Shown one piece after another: positions 26,549 through 34,833 of a stretch of 64,000 bases of DNA (the stretch's first letter is position 1; every line of letters starts with the position of its first letter). The position numbers and the translations under genes are program-made. The notes below the pieces were generated by a model. It did no database searches and was not told where the DNA came from. It worked only from the letters and a program-made list of their open reading frames with translations. Source of the stretch: Candidatus Pantoea varia (GTDB lineage: Bacteria > Pseudomonadota > Gammaproteobacteria > Enterobacterales > Enterobacteriaceae); assembly GCF_900115075.1 (NCBI RefSeq), contig NZ_FOVG01000004.1, forward strand, positions 248,001 to 312,000, written 5' to 3'.

Positions 26549-27948
26549 TCGACCTGCGGCTCCGCCATCAACTGACCCAGCGTTGCTATTGCCGCCTCGG
26601 CCCGACTATCCCACGGCCAGGCGGTATTCAGCCGAAAACAGTGACTGAACTGCTCCCCTGCCGAAAATAACTGCCCCGGTGCAATACTGATCCCCTGAGC
26701 CAGCGCCTGCTGATAGAGCCGGGTGGTATTGATGCTCTCCGGCAGCGTCACCCAGAGAAAATAACCACCGCGCGCTTCACTGACCGTGGCCTGCGGCGGC
26801 AGCACCTTCAGCAATGCCTGGCGCGCCATCTGCTGTCGCTTCGCCAGAATCTGGCGCAGCCGCTTCAGATGGGTGTCGTAACGCCGCGTGGCGAGAAAAT
26901 CGGCCAGTGCCAGCTGCATCGGCGCGCTGGTCGAGAGCGTGCTCATCAACTGAAGCCGCTGGATACGCTGTGCATGTTGCCCTGCCGCAACCCAGCCAAC
27001 GCGAAATCCCGCGACCAGCGACTTTGAAAATGAGCCACAGTGCAGCACGTTTCCCTGACGATCCCAGGCTTTTGCCGGCAGCGGCGCAACGTCACCTGCC
27101 CAGAGTTCGGCATAGACATCATCTTCAATCATCGGCACCTGATAACGCGCCAGCAGCGCCACCAGTTGCTCTTTGCGTTCCGGGGTTAACGTCACGCTCA
27201 GCGGATTCTGCAGCGTCGTCATCAGCCAGCAGGCTTTCACCGGCCAGCGCTGTAGCGCCTCCTCCAGCTGAACAAGATCGATACCCTGCTTTGCATCGAC
27301 CGGAATCGCCAGCGCTTTGAGCTTCAGCCGCTCGATTGCCTGCAGCGCGCCATAAAAACCCGGATGTTCAATCACCACATAGTCGCCTGGCTCGGTCAGG
27401 GATTGCAGACTGAGGTTCAGTGCCTCCAGCGCCCCGCTGGTGATGACAATCTCATCCGGCGACAGGGTGATGCCCTGACGCGCATAGCGCTGGGCCAGCA
27501 GCTGTCGCAGCGTGGCGTTGCCGGGTGGCAGATTGTGCAGCGCATCGGTTGGGGTCAGATGATGAGAGACGTTCGCCAGCGAGCGCATCAGCTGGCGCTG
27601 CGGAAAGAGTGCGGGATCGGGGAAGGCGGAGCCAAACGGCACGATGGCCGGATCGCGTGTGGCCTGCAGCACATCAAACACAAAGTCGTTGATATCAACC
27701 TGTTCGCTGATCGCCACACTCAGCGGTGCGGGGGCTAAGGCACGCGGTGCCACGTAGTAACCTGACTGTGGACGGGAGACGATCCAGCCCTGACTCTCCA
27801 GTAATTCATAGGCATGCAGCACCGTCATCAGGCTGATGCCCTGCTGCGCCACCTGCTGACGCAGAGAGGGTAAACGGGTGCCCGGCAGCCAGATGCCGGC
27901 CTCTATCTGCTGCTGAATCTCATCCATCAATCGCTGGTATTTCGCCAC
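26545..27948 (-). CDS. ydcR: MocR/PdxR-type regulator with aminotransferase domain (YdcR)
   Basis: The 467-residue protein matches E. coli YdcR (468 aa) throughout. An N-terminal GntR winged helix (about 1-70) is joined to a fold-type I aminotransferase domain (about 105-460) that binds PLP through the lysine in SFSKSLVAGFRVGW. MocR proteins use this domain as an effector sensor. The YdcR targets are not well established. The gene stands alone and is convergent with ylaC. Confidence 0.92.
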   Translation of the reverse strand: MAKYQRLMDEIQQQIEAGIWLPGTRLPSLRQQVAQQGISLMTVLHAYELLESQGWIVSRPQSGYYVAPRALAPAPLSVAISEQVDINDFVFDVLQATRDPAIVPFGSAFPDPALFPQRQLMRSLANVSHHLTPTDALHNLPPGNATLRQLLAQRYARQGITLSPDEIVITSGALEALNLSLQSLTEPGDYVVIEHPGFYGALQAIERLKLKALAIPVDAKQGIDLVQLEEALQRWPVKACWLMTTLQNPLSVTLTPERKEQLVALLARYQVPMIEDDVYAELWAGDVAPLPAKAWDRQGNVLHCGSFSKSLVAGFRVGWVAAGQHAQRIQRLQLMSTLSTSAPMQLALADFLATRRYDTHLKRLRQILAKRQQMARQALLKVLPPQATVSEARGGYFLWVTLPESINTTRLYQQALAQGISIAPGQLFSAGEQFSHCFRLNTAWPWDSRAEAAIATLGQLMAEPQVD

Positions 27949-28073
27949 GGGTCGCCTCTCCCTGTTTTACCGTGAATAGTCTGACCGCGAGACTTTACCA
28001 CGCACAGCGACCAATGACAGGCGGCGCGAATCGCTTTATCCGATGGCGCTGATTCTTCCCTGCTTCAGGCAGG

Positions 28074-30221
28074 TCAGATCACGGCGACCTGCGGCGTCAG
28101 CGGCTGCACGGCTTCCGCAATCAGGCTCACATCCGCAACCGCCTCTTTACTTTCCGCCAGCACAAAATTATCCAGTTCTGGCACCTGATCCGGGGGAACC
28201 GGCTTGCCCAGCAGATAGCCCTGCAGCGTATTACAGCCCAGGCTGGTCAGGAAGGCCTGCTGCTCAGCGGTTTCAACGCCCTCAGCTACCACTTTCAATT
28301 GCAGCGACTGCGCCAGGGCCACTATCGCCGCCACGATGGTGGCATCTTCTGTGTGATGCTGCAGTTCATTCACAAAGGCCCGATCGATCTTCAGCTCGCT
28401 GGCCGGCAGTCGTTTCAGATAGAGCAGGCTGGAGTAGCCAGTGCCGAAGTCATCAATCGAGGCTTTTACGCCGAGCCGGGTCAGCTCGGTGAGAATACGC
28501 ACGCTCTCATCGGGATCGCGCATCGCGGTCGTTTCGGTTACTTCCAGCGTCAGCAGTTCGGCCGGAATCTGATGTTTTTCCAGCGCATCCACCACCGTCT
28601 CCACCAGATTTGATTGCTCAAACTGCAACGCCGACAGGTTCACCGCCACCGACCAGTCCGGATGGCCCTGCAGATGCCACTGGCGCAGCTGGCGACAGGC
28701 TTCATGGATCACCCAGTTGCCGATATTGACAATCATCCCGGTCTTTTCCGCCATCGGCAGAAATTTATCCGGCGACAGCAGGCCGCGCTGCGGATGCTGC
28801 CAGCGCAGCAGCGCCTCAAAACCGAGAATCGGCCCGCTCGGCGCGCAATATTTTGGCTGATAGAACAGGCGCAGTTCATCATGGTCCAGCGCCTGCCAGA
28901 GATCGTTATTCAGCTGAAGCTGGCTCTGGGCCTGAATGTTCATTGAGGGCTGGAAGAAGGTGTAGCCGTTACGGCCATTATTTTTGGTGTGGTACATCGC
29001 CGCATCCGCGTTGAACATCAGCTCACGCTCATCCATGCCATCGCCGGGATAGACCGCGATGCCAAGACTCAGCGAGACCACCAGCTCATAGCGTGAGATA
29101 TCAAACGGACGATCCACCGCTTTGACCAGCTTATCGGCGATGGCCGCCGCATCATTGGGATCGTCGATCTCCACCAGCAGCACAAACTCATCCCCACCGA
29201 GCCGCGCCAGCGTGAAGTAGCCGGTCATCTGCTGGCTCATGCGCTCGGTCACGCCGATCAGCAGACTGTCGCCAATGTGGTGCCCGAACGCGTCGTTAAC
29301 CGCCTTAAACCCATCGAGATCCATAAACATCAGGGCAAACTGCGTCTGCTCACGGTTCGCTTTGTTGATCGCCTGCTCCAGTCGATCTTCCAGCAGAATG
29401 CGGTTTGGCAGGCGCGTCAGGTTATCGTGCAGCGCCAGTTGTGCCAGCTCGCGATTGGCTTCAGCCAGCGAACTGGCGAGAATCGAGGTCCGCGCCTGCA
29501 TCCGCGCATCCAGCATCGACACCAGCAGAGTAATGCCCAGAATCGAAATAGTGACCACCGTGACCAGAATCGCCAGCCAGTTGCTGTTGACGCCCTGCCC
29601 GACCGGATGGCTGTGGACGGGAAACTCTGCCGCCATCATGCCGGTGTAGTGCATGCCTGCAATAGCACAGCCCATCACCACCGATGCCCCAATGCGCAGC
29701 AGGGTGACCCGGCTGGTCTGTCCTTCCCGCAGGTTAAACGCCAGCCACAGCGCCGCGCCCGAAGCGGCCAGGGCGATCACGACCGACAGCCCCACCCAGC
29801 CCCACTTCCAGGTGATACCCGGCGAGAACATCAGGGCGGCCATGCCCGTGTAGTGCATCGCCACGACGCCGCTGCCGAGGATAAGCGCACCACCCGCCAG
29901 ACGCGGTAAGGGCAGATCGTGACTGCTGCAGACCAGCCACAGCGCGAATATCGACGCACAGACAGCGATGGCCGCAGAGAAAGCGGTGAGCCCGGCGTTG
30001 TAGCTCATGACCATCTCCATGTTCATCGACAGCATGCCGATAAAGTGCATCGCCCAGATGCCGATGCCCATGGAAAAACCACCGCCGAACAGCCAGACCA
30101 GCGCAACTTTGCCGGTGGAATGCACCACCCGTCCCGCCATATCTAAGGCGGTGAACGAAGCCAGCATCGCCACAAGAACGGAGACGATGACGATAAAAGA
30201 GTCGTATGAGGTCGCTAACAT
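28074..30221 (-). CDS. MHYT-GGDEF-EAL membrane c-di-GMP enzyme 1
   Basis: The 715-residue protein starts with a seven-helix MHYT sensor region (about 8-240) carrying AMHFIGM, AMHYTGM and GMHYTGM, motifs proposed to bind copper and sense diatomic gases. A GGDEF domain (RLGGDEF, 342-346) and an EAL domain (FEALLRW, 469-471; DDFGTGYSSL with Asp590 and Asp591) follow, both with intact signatures. The layout is that of P. aeruginosa MucR and Bacillus YkoW. It lies 144 bp after a paralogue with the same layout. It is an inner-membrane protein, dual function possible. Confidence 0.93.
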   Translation of the reverse strand: MLATSYDSFIVIVSVLVAMLASFTALDMAGRVVHSTGKVALVWLFGGGFSMGIGIWAMHFIGMLSMNMEMVMSYNAGLTAFSAAIAVCASIFALWLVCSSHDLPLPRLAGGALILGSGVVAMHYTGMAALMFSPGITWKWGWVGLSVVIALAASGAALWLAFNLREGQTSRVTLLRIGASVVMGCAIAGMHYTGMMAAEFPVHSHPVGQGVNSNWLAILVTVVTISILGITLLVSMLDARMQARTSILASSLAEANRELAQLALHDNLTRLPNRILLEDRLEQAINKANREQTQFALMFMDLDGFKAVNDAFGHHIGDSLLIGVTERMSQQMTGYFTLARLGGDEFVLLVEIDDPNDAAAIADKLVKAVDRPFDISRYELVVSLSLGIAVYPGDGMDERELMFNADAAMYHTKNNGRNGYTFFQPSMNIQAQSQLQLNNDLWQALDHDELRLFYQPKYCAPSGPILGFEALLRWQHPQRGLLSPDKFLPMAEKTGMIVNIGNWVIHEACRQLRQWHLQGHPDWSVAVNLSALQFEQSNLVETVVDALEKHQIPAELLTLEVTETTAMRDPDESVRILTELTRLGVKASIDDFGTGYSSLLYLKRLPASELKIDRAFVNELQHHTEDATIVAAIVALAQSLQLKVVAEGVETAEQQAFLTSLGCNTLQGYLLGKPVPPDQVPELDNFVLAESKEAVADVSLIAEAVQPLTPQVAVI

Positions 30222-30365
30222 AGTGCATTCCCGCGAAAGCAGAGCTTGTGGTTGGGCAGAGGGTTTAACATTATTCTCTTAGTTATCGGCACGGCCCGGC
30301 GGTTAATGAGCCACGAACCCTGCATCCTTTTCACTCATTCTGAGTGATGAAATCTATCGTCAGCG

Positions 30366-32450
30366 TCAGCCCGACAGTGACGCTACCGGCGGGCGCAGCT
30401 GGGGAAAACTAAATACATCAACCCGGTCCGCTGGCGTTGGCTTGCCCAGCAGATACCCCTGGAGCGCATCAAAGCCTAAGCTGGTGAGCAAATGCTGCTG
30501 CTCTTCCGTCTCAACGCCTTCCGCTACCATGCGCAGATTGAGACTCTGCGCCAGCGTCAGCATGGCGCTGACCACCGTCGCATCTTCACTGCCTGGTCGC
30601 AGACAGTTGATAAAGCTGCGATCGATTTTGAGTTCACTGGCATCCAGATCTTTGAGATGCAGCAGGTTAGCATAGCCGATGCCGAAGTTATCAATGGCGA
30701 CGCTGACACCCGCCTGCTGCAATTCACGAATACGCTGCTGGCTGAAAACGGGATCGCGCATGGCGATCGCTTCGGTGATCTCCAGCATCAGTGCGCTGCC
30801 TGGCAGCTGATATCGCGCCAGCGTCTGGGTCAGGGTATTCAGCAAATCACGCTGGTGAAACTGCAACGCGGAAAGGTTCACCGAGACCGTCCAGTCGTTG
30901 TGACCCTGGCTGTGCCAGATCCTCAGCTGTCGGCACGCCTCATCGATGACCCAGTTGCCGAGCGCGACAATCTGGCCAGTTTTTTCGGCGCGTGGCAGAA
31001 ACAGTTCCGGCGTCAGCAAACCGCGCTGCGGATGCTGCCAGCGCAGCAGCGCTTCGAATCCCATGAGCCGGGTGCCACCGGAACGGAATTTGGGCTGGTA
31101 GAACAGCCGCATCTGCTGACGATCAATCGCCTCCCACAGATCGTTTGCCAGCTCCAGCTGGTACTGTGTCGCGGCGCTCATGGCCGGTTCAAACAGGCAC
31201 CAGCCGTTGCGTCCGCTGTGTTTGGTGTGGTACATCGCCGCGTCGGCATTCAGCAGCAGCTCCTGCCGGTTGCGGCCGTGCAGCGGAAATATCGCAATGC
31301 CCACGCTGAGTGAAACATGAAGCAGGTAGCGATCCAGTTCAAACGGCGTACTGATCACTTTAACCAGTTTTTGCGCCAGCTGACGGGACGGGCTGATGTC
31401 GCACGCCTCCGCCATCAGGACAAATTCGTCGCCTCCCAGCCGCACCAGTAGCATCGTGTTACTGAGCTGGCTGCGCAGCCGTTGCGCCACCGCTACCAGC
31501 AACCGATCACCGACGTGGTGTCCCCAGGTGTCATTGACCGCTTTGAAGCCATCGAGATCCATGTAGATCACGGCAAAGCGGCTTTCATTGAGCATAGCCT
31601 GTTTAATGGTCAGGTCGAGCTGCTGCTCCAGCATCACCCGATTGGGCAGCGCGGTCAGATTGTCATGCATTGCCAGCTGACGCAGCTCCTGGTTAGCGCG
31701 CCGGAGCCGGGTCGCCAGCCGCGCGGCACGCAGCTGCGCATCCAGCATTGAGCTCAGCAGCGTAATACCCAGAATAATCAGCGTAATGAGCGTCACCCAC
31801 ACCGCCAGTCCCGGATTACTCACACCGTGCGACTGCATCGTGCTGATTTCACTGAACCGGGCTGCCGACATGCCAATATAATGCATACCGGCGATGGCGA
31901 TCCCCATCACCAGGGATGCCAGTCCCCGCATCAGCAGCAGATGATGATCGCCCTGACGCAGATGAAACGCCAGCCACAGCGCCAGGCCAGAGGCCGCAAA
32001 GGCAATCAGTACCGAGAGCGCCACCCGCAGCCCATTCCACTCAGGTCGGGGGTCAATCAGCAGCGCATACATGCCGAGATAGTGCATCACGACCACCCCC
32101 GCGCTGAGGATCAGCGTGCCGCGCAGCAGCCGCTGACGGGTGAGATGCAGGCCGCCCACCGTCTGACCAAAGGCGACCACAGACGCCAGGATAGCCACCA
32201 GCAGCGAGAGGATCGTCAGCCGCGTGTCATAGCGCATCGTCATCGGCATCATCATCGCCAGCATCCCGATAAAGTGCATTGCCCAGACGCCAATCCCCAT
32301 TGCGGTGCCGCTCACCAGCAGCCATAACCGGGCGCTCCAGCCACGGGATACCACCACCCGTCCGGCGGTATCCAGGGCTGTAAAAGAAGCAATAAACGCC
32401 ACGATCAGCGAAACGCCGATCAGCACGCTATCCCAGGTGACAGGCAACAT
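30366..32450 (-). CDS. MHYT-GGDEF-EAL membrane protein 2, with altered EAL site
   Basis: The 694-residue paralogue has the same order: MHYT sensor (about 8-240; AMHFIGM, VMHYLGM, GMHYIGM), GGDEF (RLGGDEF, 339-343) and EAL (FEALLRW, 466-468). In the EAL domain the loop that normally reads DDFGTGYSSL reads DNFGIGYANL: Asp588 is Asn and Thr is Ile. The second Asp binds catalytic metal in characterised EAL enzymes, so phosphodiesterase activity is probably weak or lost, while the GGDEF site looks intact. The tandem pair may therefore have split roles, this one making and the other also degrading c-di-GMP. That is inference. Confidence 0.92.
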   Translation of the reverse strand: MLPVTWDSVLIGVSLIVAFIASFTALDTAGRVVVSRGWSARLWLLVSGTAMGIGVWAMHFIGMLAMMMPMTMRYDTRLTILSLLVAILASVVAFGQTVGGLHLTRQRLLRGTLILSAGVVVMHYLGMYALLIDPRPEWNGLRVALSVLIAFAASGLALWLAFHLRQGDHHLLLMRGLASLVMGIAIAGMHYIGMSAARFSEISTMQSHGVSNPGLAVWVTLITLIILGITLLSSMLDAQLRAARLATRLRRANQELRQLAMHDNLTALPNRVMLEQQLDLTIKQAMLNESRFAVIYMDLDGFKAVNDTWGHHVGDRLLVAVAQRLRSQLSNTMLLVRLGGDEFVLMAEACDISPSRQLAQKLVKVISTPFELDRYLLHVSLSVGIAIFPLHGRNRQELLLNADAAMYHTKHSGRNGWCLFEPAMSAATQYQLELANDLWEAIDRQQMRLFYQPKFRSGGTRLMGFEALLRWQHPQRGLLTPELFLPRAEKTGQIVALGNWVIDEACRQLRIWHSQGHNDWTVSVNLSALQFHQRDLLNTLTQTLARYQLPGSALMLEITEAIAMRDPVFSQQRIRELQQAGVSVAIDNFGIGYANLLHLKDLDASELKIDRSFINCLRPGSEDATVVSAMLTLAQSLNLRMVAEGVETEEQQHLLTSLGFDALQGYLLGKPTPADRVDVFSFPQLRPPVASLSG

Positions 32451-32994
32451 GTGAAGCTCCTCACCACCCGCTGATTAACGGGTGCTGTGTACAGTCTGAT
32501 AAGTGATCTAAAAAACACCCGGTGGATGAGCGTTATTAAATTTCGATGTTTGTGGGACGGAAAAGCTGGCAAAACGCGCCCACAGACGCAGGACATTGAT
32601 GACCTGCATTCTTATTACCTGGCCCCTAAGGCAGCGGGTAAATTGTTATAATGTCTGATTGGTAAAAGAAAAGTTCACCGAAGCAGAAAACATGACAGCG
32701 GCCAAAAACACAAAGGATTTTGCTTTTCCGACTCGCTTTCATCCCTTGCTATTACTGGGTTATCGGCCGCAGTGACGTTTTGATTAGTCAAAAATAAATA
32801 GCAAGGCTTCGCGTAACGCTTTAACTGATCTATAGTAAGTAAAACTGATATAAATCAGCATTCTTAAGTCTGAGATTAATCTTAAGATAGCGGCACTGCC
32901 CGCCTTGTAACTTTTATTTCATTCCTTTGGGTTAAATCGTTAATAAACACCGGGTGAAAAAGCACTGACTCTCGATAATCCGTAAGGAAATATT
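32451..32994. promoter_or_regulatory. Long control region upstream of the Csu-type pilus operon
   Basis: This 544-bp, A/T-rich gap has no supportable gene. It contains a perfect 10-bp inverted repeat, CCTTGCTATT (32744-32753) and AATAGCAAGG (32797-32806), around 43 bp. A small CTGAT/ATCAG hairpin lies near 32844-32857. TCTTAAG/CTTAAGA flank a palindromic segment at 32862-32886. A TATAGT hexamer near 32831 could be a -10. Such length is typical of environmentally controlled pilus operons. Confidence 0.5.
32871..32884 (-). promoter_or_regulatory. Candidate RcsB-type site upstream of the pilus operon
   Basis: Read on the minus strand the segment is TAAGATTAATCTCA, which keeps the TAAGA and TC halves of the published RcsAB box and matches about 10 of 14 positions. 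It lies 111 bp before the first pilin gene. Control by the Rcs envelope-stress relay is plausible but unproven. Confidence 0.25.
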
Positions 32995-33564
32995 ATGAAA
33001 CTCAAGCTTTTTCTGTTTGCCGCTGCAGGATTAACTGTCGCCATTCCGTCATTAACCCAGGCGGCGACGACCTCGGGAACTGTCAATGCCACATTAACGC
33101 TGACTACCGGTTGCCTGGTGAACGGTCAGTCAGCCACGGCGGGTGTGAACTTTGGTACCCTGAACTTTGGTAGCAGCGCTGCCACCTTTGATACCCTGAA
33201 CGCCACGCTGGTCGGTGCGGCGGGCAACGGTATTTTTGTGCGCTGCACCACCGGTCAGGACTACAACGTGGTGGTGACCAGCAGTAATGCTGCTCCAGCC
33301 ACCATTTATGGCACGGCCTCGACATCGCCGCGTTATCTGATTCTCGGATCGAATAATGCGCAGGGCATCGCCTATACCCTCTACAGTGACGCCTCCTTCA
33401 CCACGGCGATCGCCAATAACACGCCAATCGCGGCCAGTGGAACCACTGACCCGACGCTGGGCACCAACTACGCCATTTATGGCCGGGTGGTCGGCGGCGG
33501 CTTTAATCCCCTGGTCCCTGCCGGAACTTATACCGATACGATAAACGTTGCCGTGAACTATTAA
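32995..33564 (+). CDS. Csu-type pilus major subunit (spore coat U domain)
   Basis: The 189-residue protein has a signal peptide (about 1-24, ending TQAA) and one spore coat protein U (SCPU) domain with two cysteines (CLVNG and VRCTTG) expected to form a disulphide. This is the pilin fold of archaic chaperone-usher pili such as Acinetobacter CsuA/B. GTNYAIYGRVVGG and the final TINVAVNY strand are typical, with the incomplete fold completed by the next subunit's N-terminal donor strand. AAGGAA precedes the ATG. As the first and best-expressed position of the operon, it is the likely major pilin. Confidence 0.88.
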   Translation: MKLKLFLFAAAGLTVAIPSLTQAATTSGTVNATLTLTTGCLVNGQSATAGVNFGTLNFGSSAATFDTLNATLVGAAGNGIFVRCTTGQDYNVVVTSSNAAPATIYGTASTSPRYLILGSNNAQGIAYTLYSDASFTTAIANNTPIAASGTTDPTLGTNYAIYGRVVGGGFNPLVPAGTYTDTINVAVNY

Positions 33565-33586
33565 CTGCTGTCGCAGGTAAAGAAGG

Positions 33587-34102
33587 GTGGTTCTCTGGCG
33601 ATCCTGCCTGACGATCGCATACGGTCTGCCCCTTCTGATAGGGAGTGTCAGCGCCTGGAGTCTGCCCACCAGCACCTTCCAGGTTACCGCGTCGATTGTG
33701 GCAGGCTGCGTAATAACCGGTACCAATACCGGCGTTTTCGGCACGCTTAACTTCGGCACACAGTCTGGCGTGGCGACGACGACCGCCAACGCCAGCTTTG
33801 TGCAGAGCACCTCCATTAATCTTGCCTGCACGCCGGGCACCACGCTGAGCATGAGCATTAATCAGGGTGCCAACTTCACCACCACCCGCAACCTGAAGCT
33901 GCCCAATTTCAGCAACACCGTTCCCTATACGCTCTTTAGTAATGCCAGCCGCACCACGGTGATCCCGGTGAATCAGGCGGTGCCGCTGAGCTATAGCAAT
34001 GCCAATAACATTACGCTGCCGATCTATGGCCAGCTACAACTGCCCGGCACTGCGCGCGCCGGCGTTTATACCGACACGCTGACCGTCACCCTGAGCTGGT
34101 GA
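33587..34102 (+). CDS. Csu-type pilus minor subunit (spore coat U domain)
   Basis: The 171-residue secreted protein has a signal peptide (about 1-23, ending SVSA) and a single SCPU domain with cysteines in AGCVITG and LACTPG and the closing TLTVTLSW strand. It begins with GTG at 33587, 22 bp after the major pilin gene, with an AAGAAGG very close to the start; an alternative start is possible but would shorten the signal peptide. It is probably a minor or adaptor pilin, filling the role of CsuA or CsuB. Confidence 0.82.
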   Translation: MVLWRSCLTIAYGLPLLIGSVSAWSLPTSTFQVTASIVAGCVITGTNTGVFGTLNFGTQSGVATTTANASFVQSTSINLACTPGTTLSMSINQGANFTTTRNLKLPNFSNTVPYTLFSNASRTTVIPVNQAVPLSYSNANNITLPIYGQLQLPGTARAGVYTDTLTVTLSW

Positions 34103-34127
34103 GGTGATAGAAAACAAGGATATGATC

Positions 34128-34826
34128 ATGAAGCCACTGCGCGCCCTGCTGCTGCTGCTAAGTTCCACCCTGCTCTCCCCGGCCTTCGCCGCGAATTCGG
34201 TGATGATCTGGCCCATCGACCCCGCCATTAATCCTGAAGAGAAAGCCAGTGAGCTCTGGCTGGAGAATCGCGGTGACAGTACCACCATGATGCAGATCCG
34301 CGTTTTTAGCTGGCAGCAACTCAATGGCCAGGAGCAGTACGAAACCCAACAGCAGGTTGTGGCCAGCCCGCCGATGGTGCGGATGGAGCCAGGCCAGAAA
34401 CAGCTGGTCAGGCTGATTAAACAGACACCGCCCGCGGCGGGTAAAGAGCTGGCCTATCGGGTGGTGCTGGATGAGATCCCGACACCGCGCAATCCTGGCG
34501 AGAATCAGGCCGGGCTGACCTTCCAGATGCGCTACTCAGTGCCGCTGTTTGTGTATGGTACCGGGCTGAACACAGACAGCGCTCGCCCGACTCTGCGCTG
34601 GCAACAGGTCAGCGAAGGCGGCAAGCGCTGGCTCCAGTTAACCAACAGCGGCAGCGGTCACGCCCGGTTGAGCAATGTGGCGATTGGCGGTCGCAAACTG
34701 GGCGACGGTTTATACGGCTATGTGCTGGCGGACAGCACTTATCGCTGGCCACTCACCGCGCCGGTGAGCGGCGAACTCACTGCAGAGGTTAACAAGAGCC
34801 AGTGGCGCAGCGCTGCACAAAAATAA
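34128..34826 (+). CDS. Periplasmic pilus chaperone (CsuC-like)
   Basis: The 232-residue protein has a signal peptide (about 1-22, ending PAFA) and the two immunoglobulin-like domains of pilus chaperones. It keeps the G1-strand alternating hydrophobic pattern around MVRMEPGQKQLVRLIKQ and the conserved RVVLDEIP. It binds subunits in the periplasm and delivers them to the usher. I chose the ATG at 34128 because AAGGA lies 7 bp upstream; in-frame starts at 34104 (GTG) and 34122 are poorly spaced. It follows the minor pilin gene by 25 bp. Confidence 0.88.
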   Translation: MKPLRALLLLLSSTLLSPAFAANSVMIWPIDPAINPEEKASELWLENRGDSTTMMQIRVFSWQQLNGQEQYETQQQVVASPPMVRMEPGQKQLVRLIKQTPPAAGKELAYRVVLDEIPTPRNPGENQAGLTFQMRYSVPLFVYGTGLNTDSARPTLRWQQVSEGGKRWLQLTNSGSGHARLSNVAIGGRKLGDGLYGYVLADSTYRWPLTAPVSGELTAEVNKSQWRSAAQK

Positions 34827-34833
34827 GCGCTGA

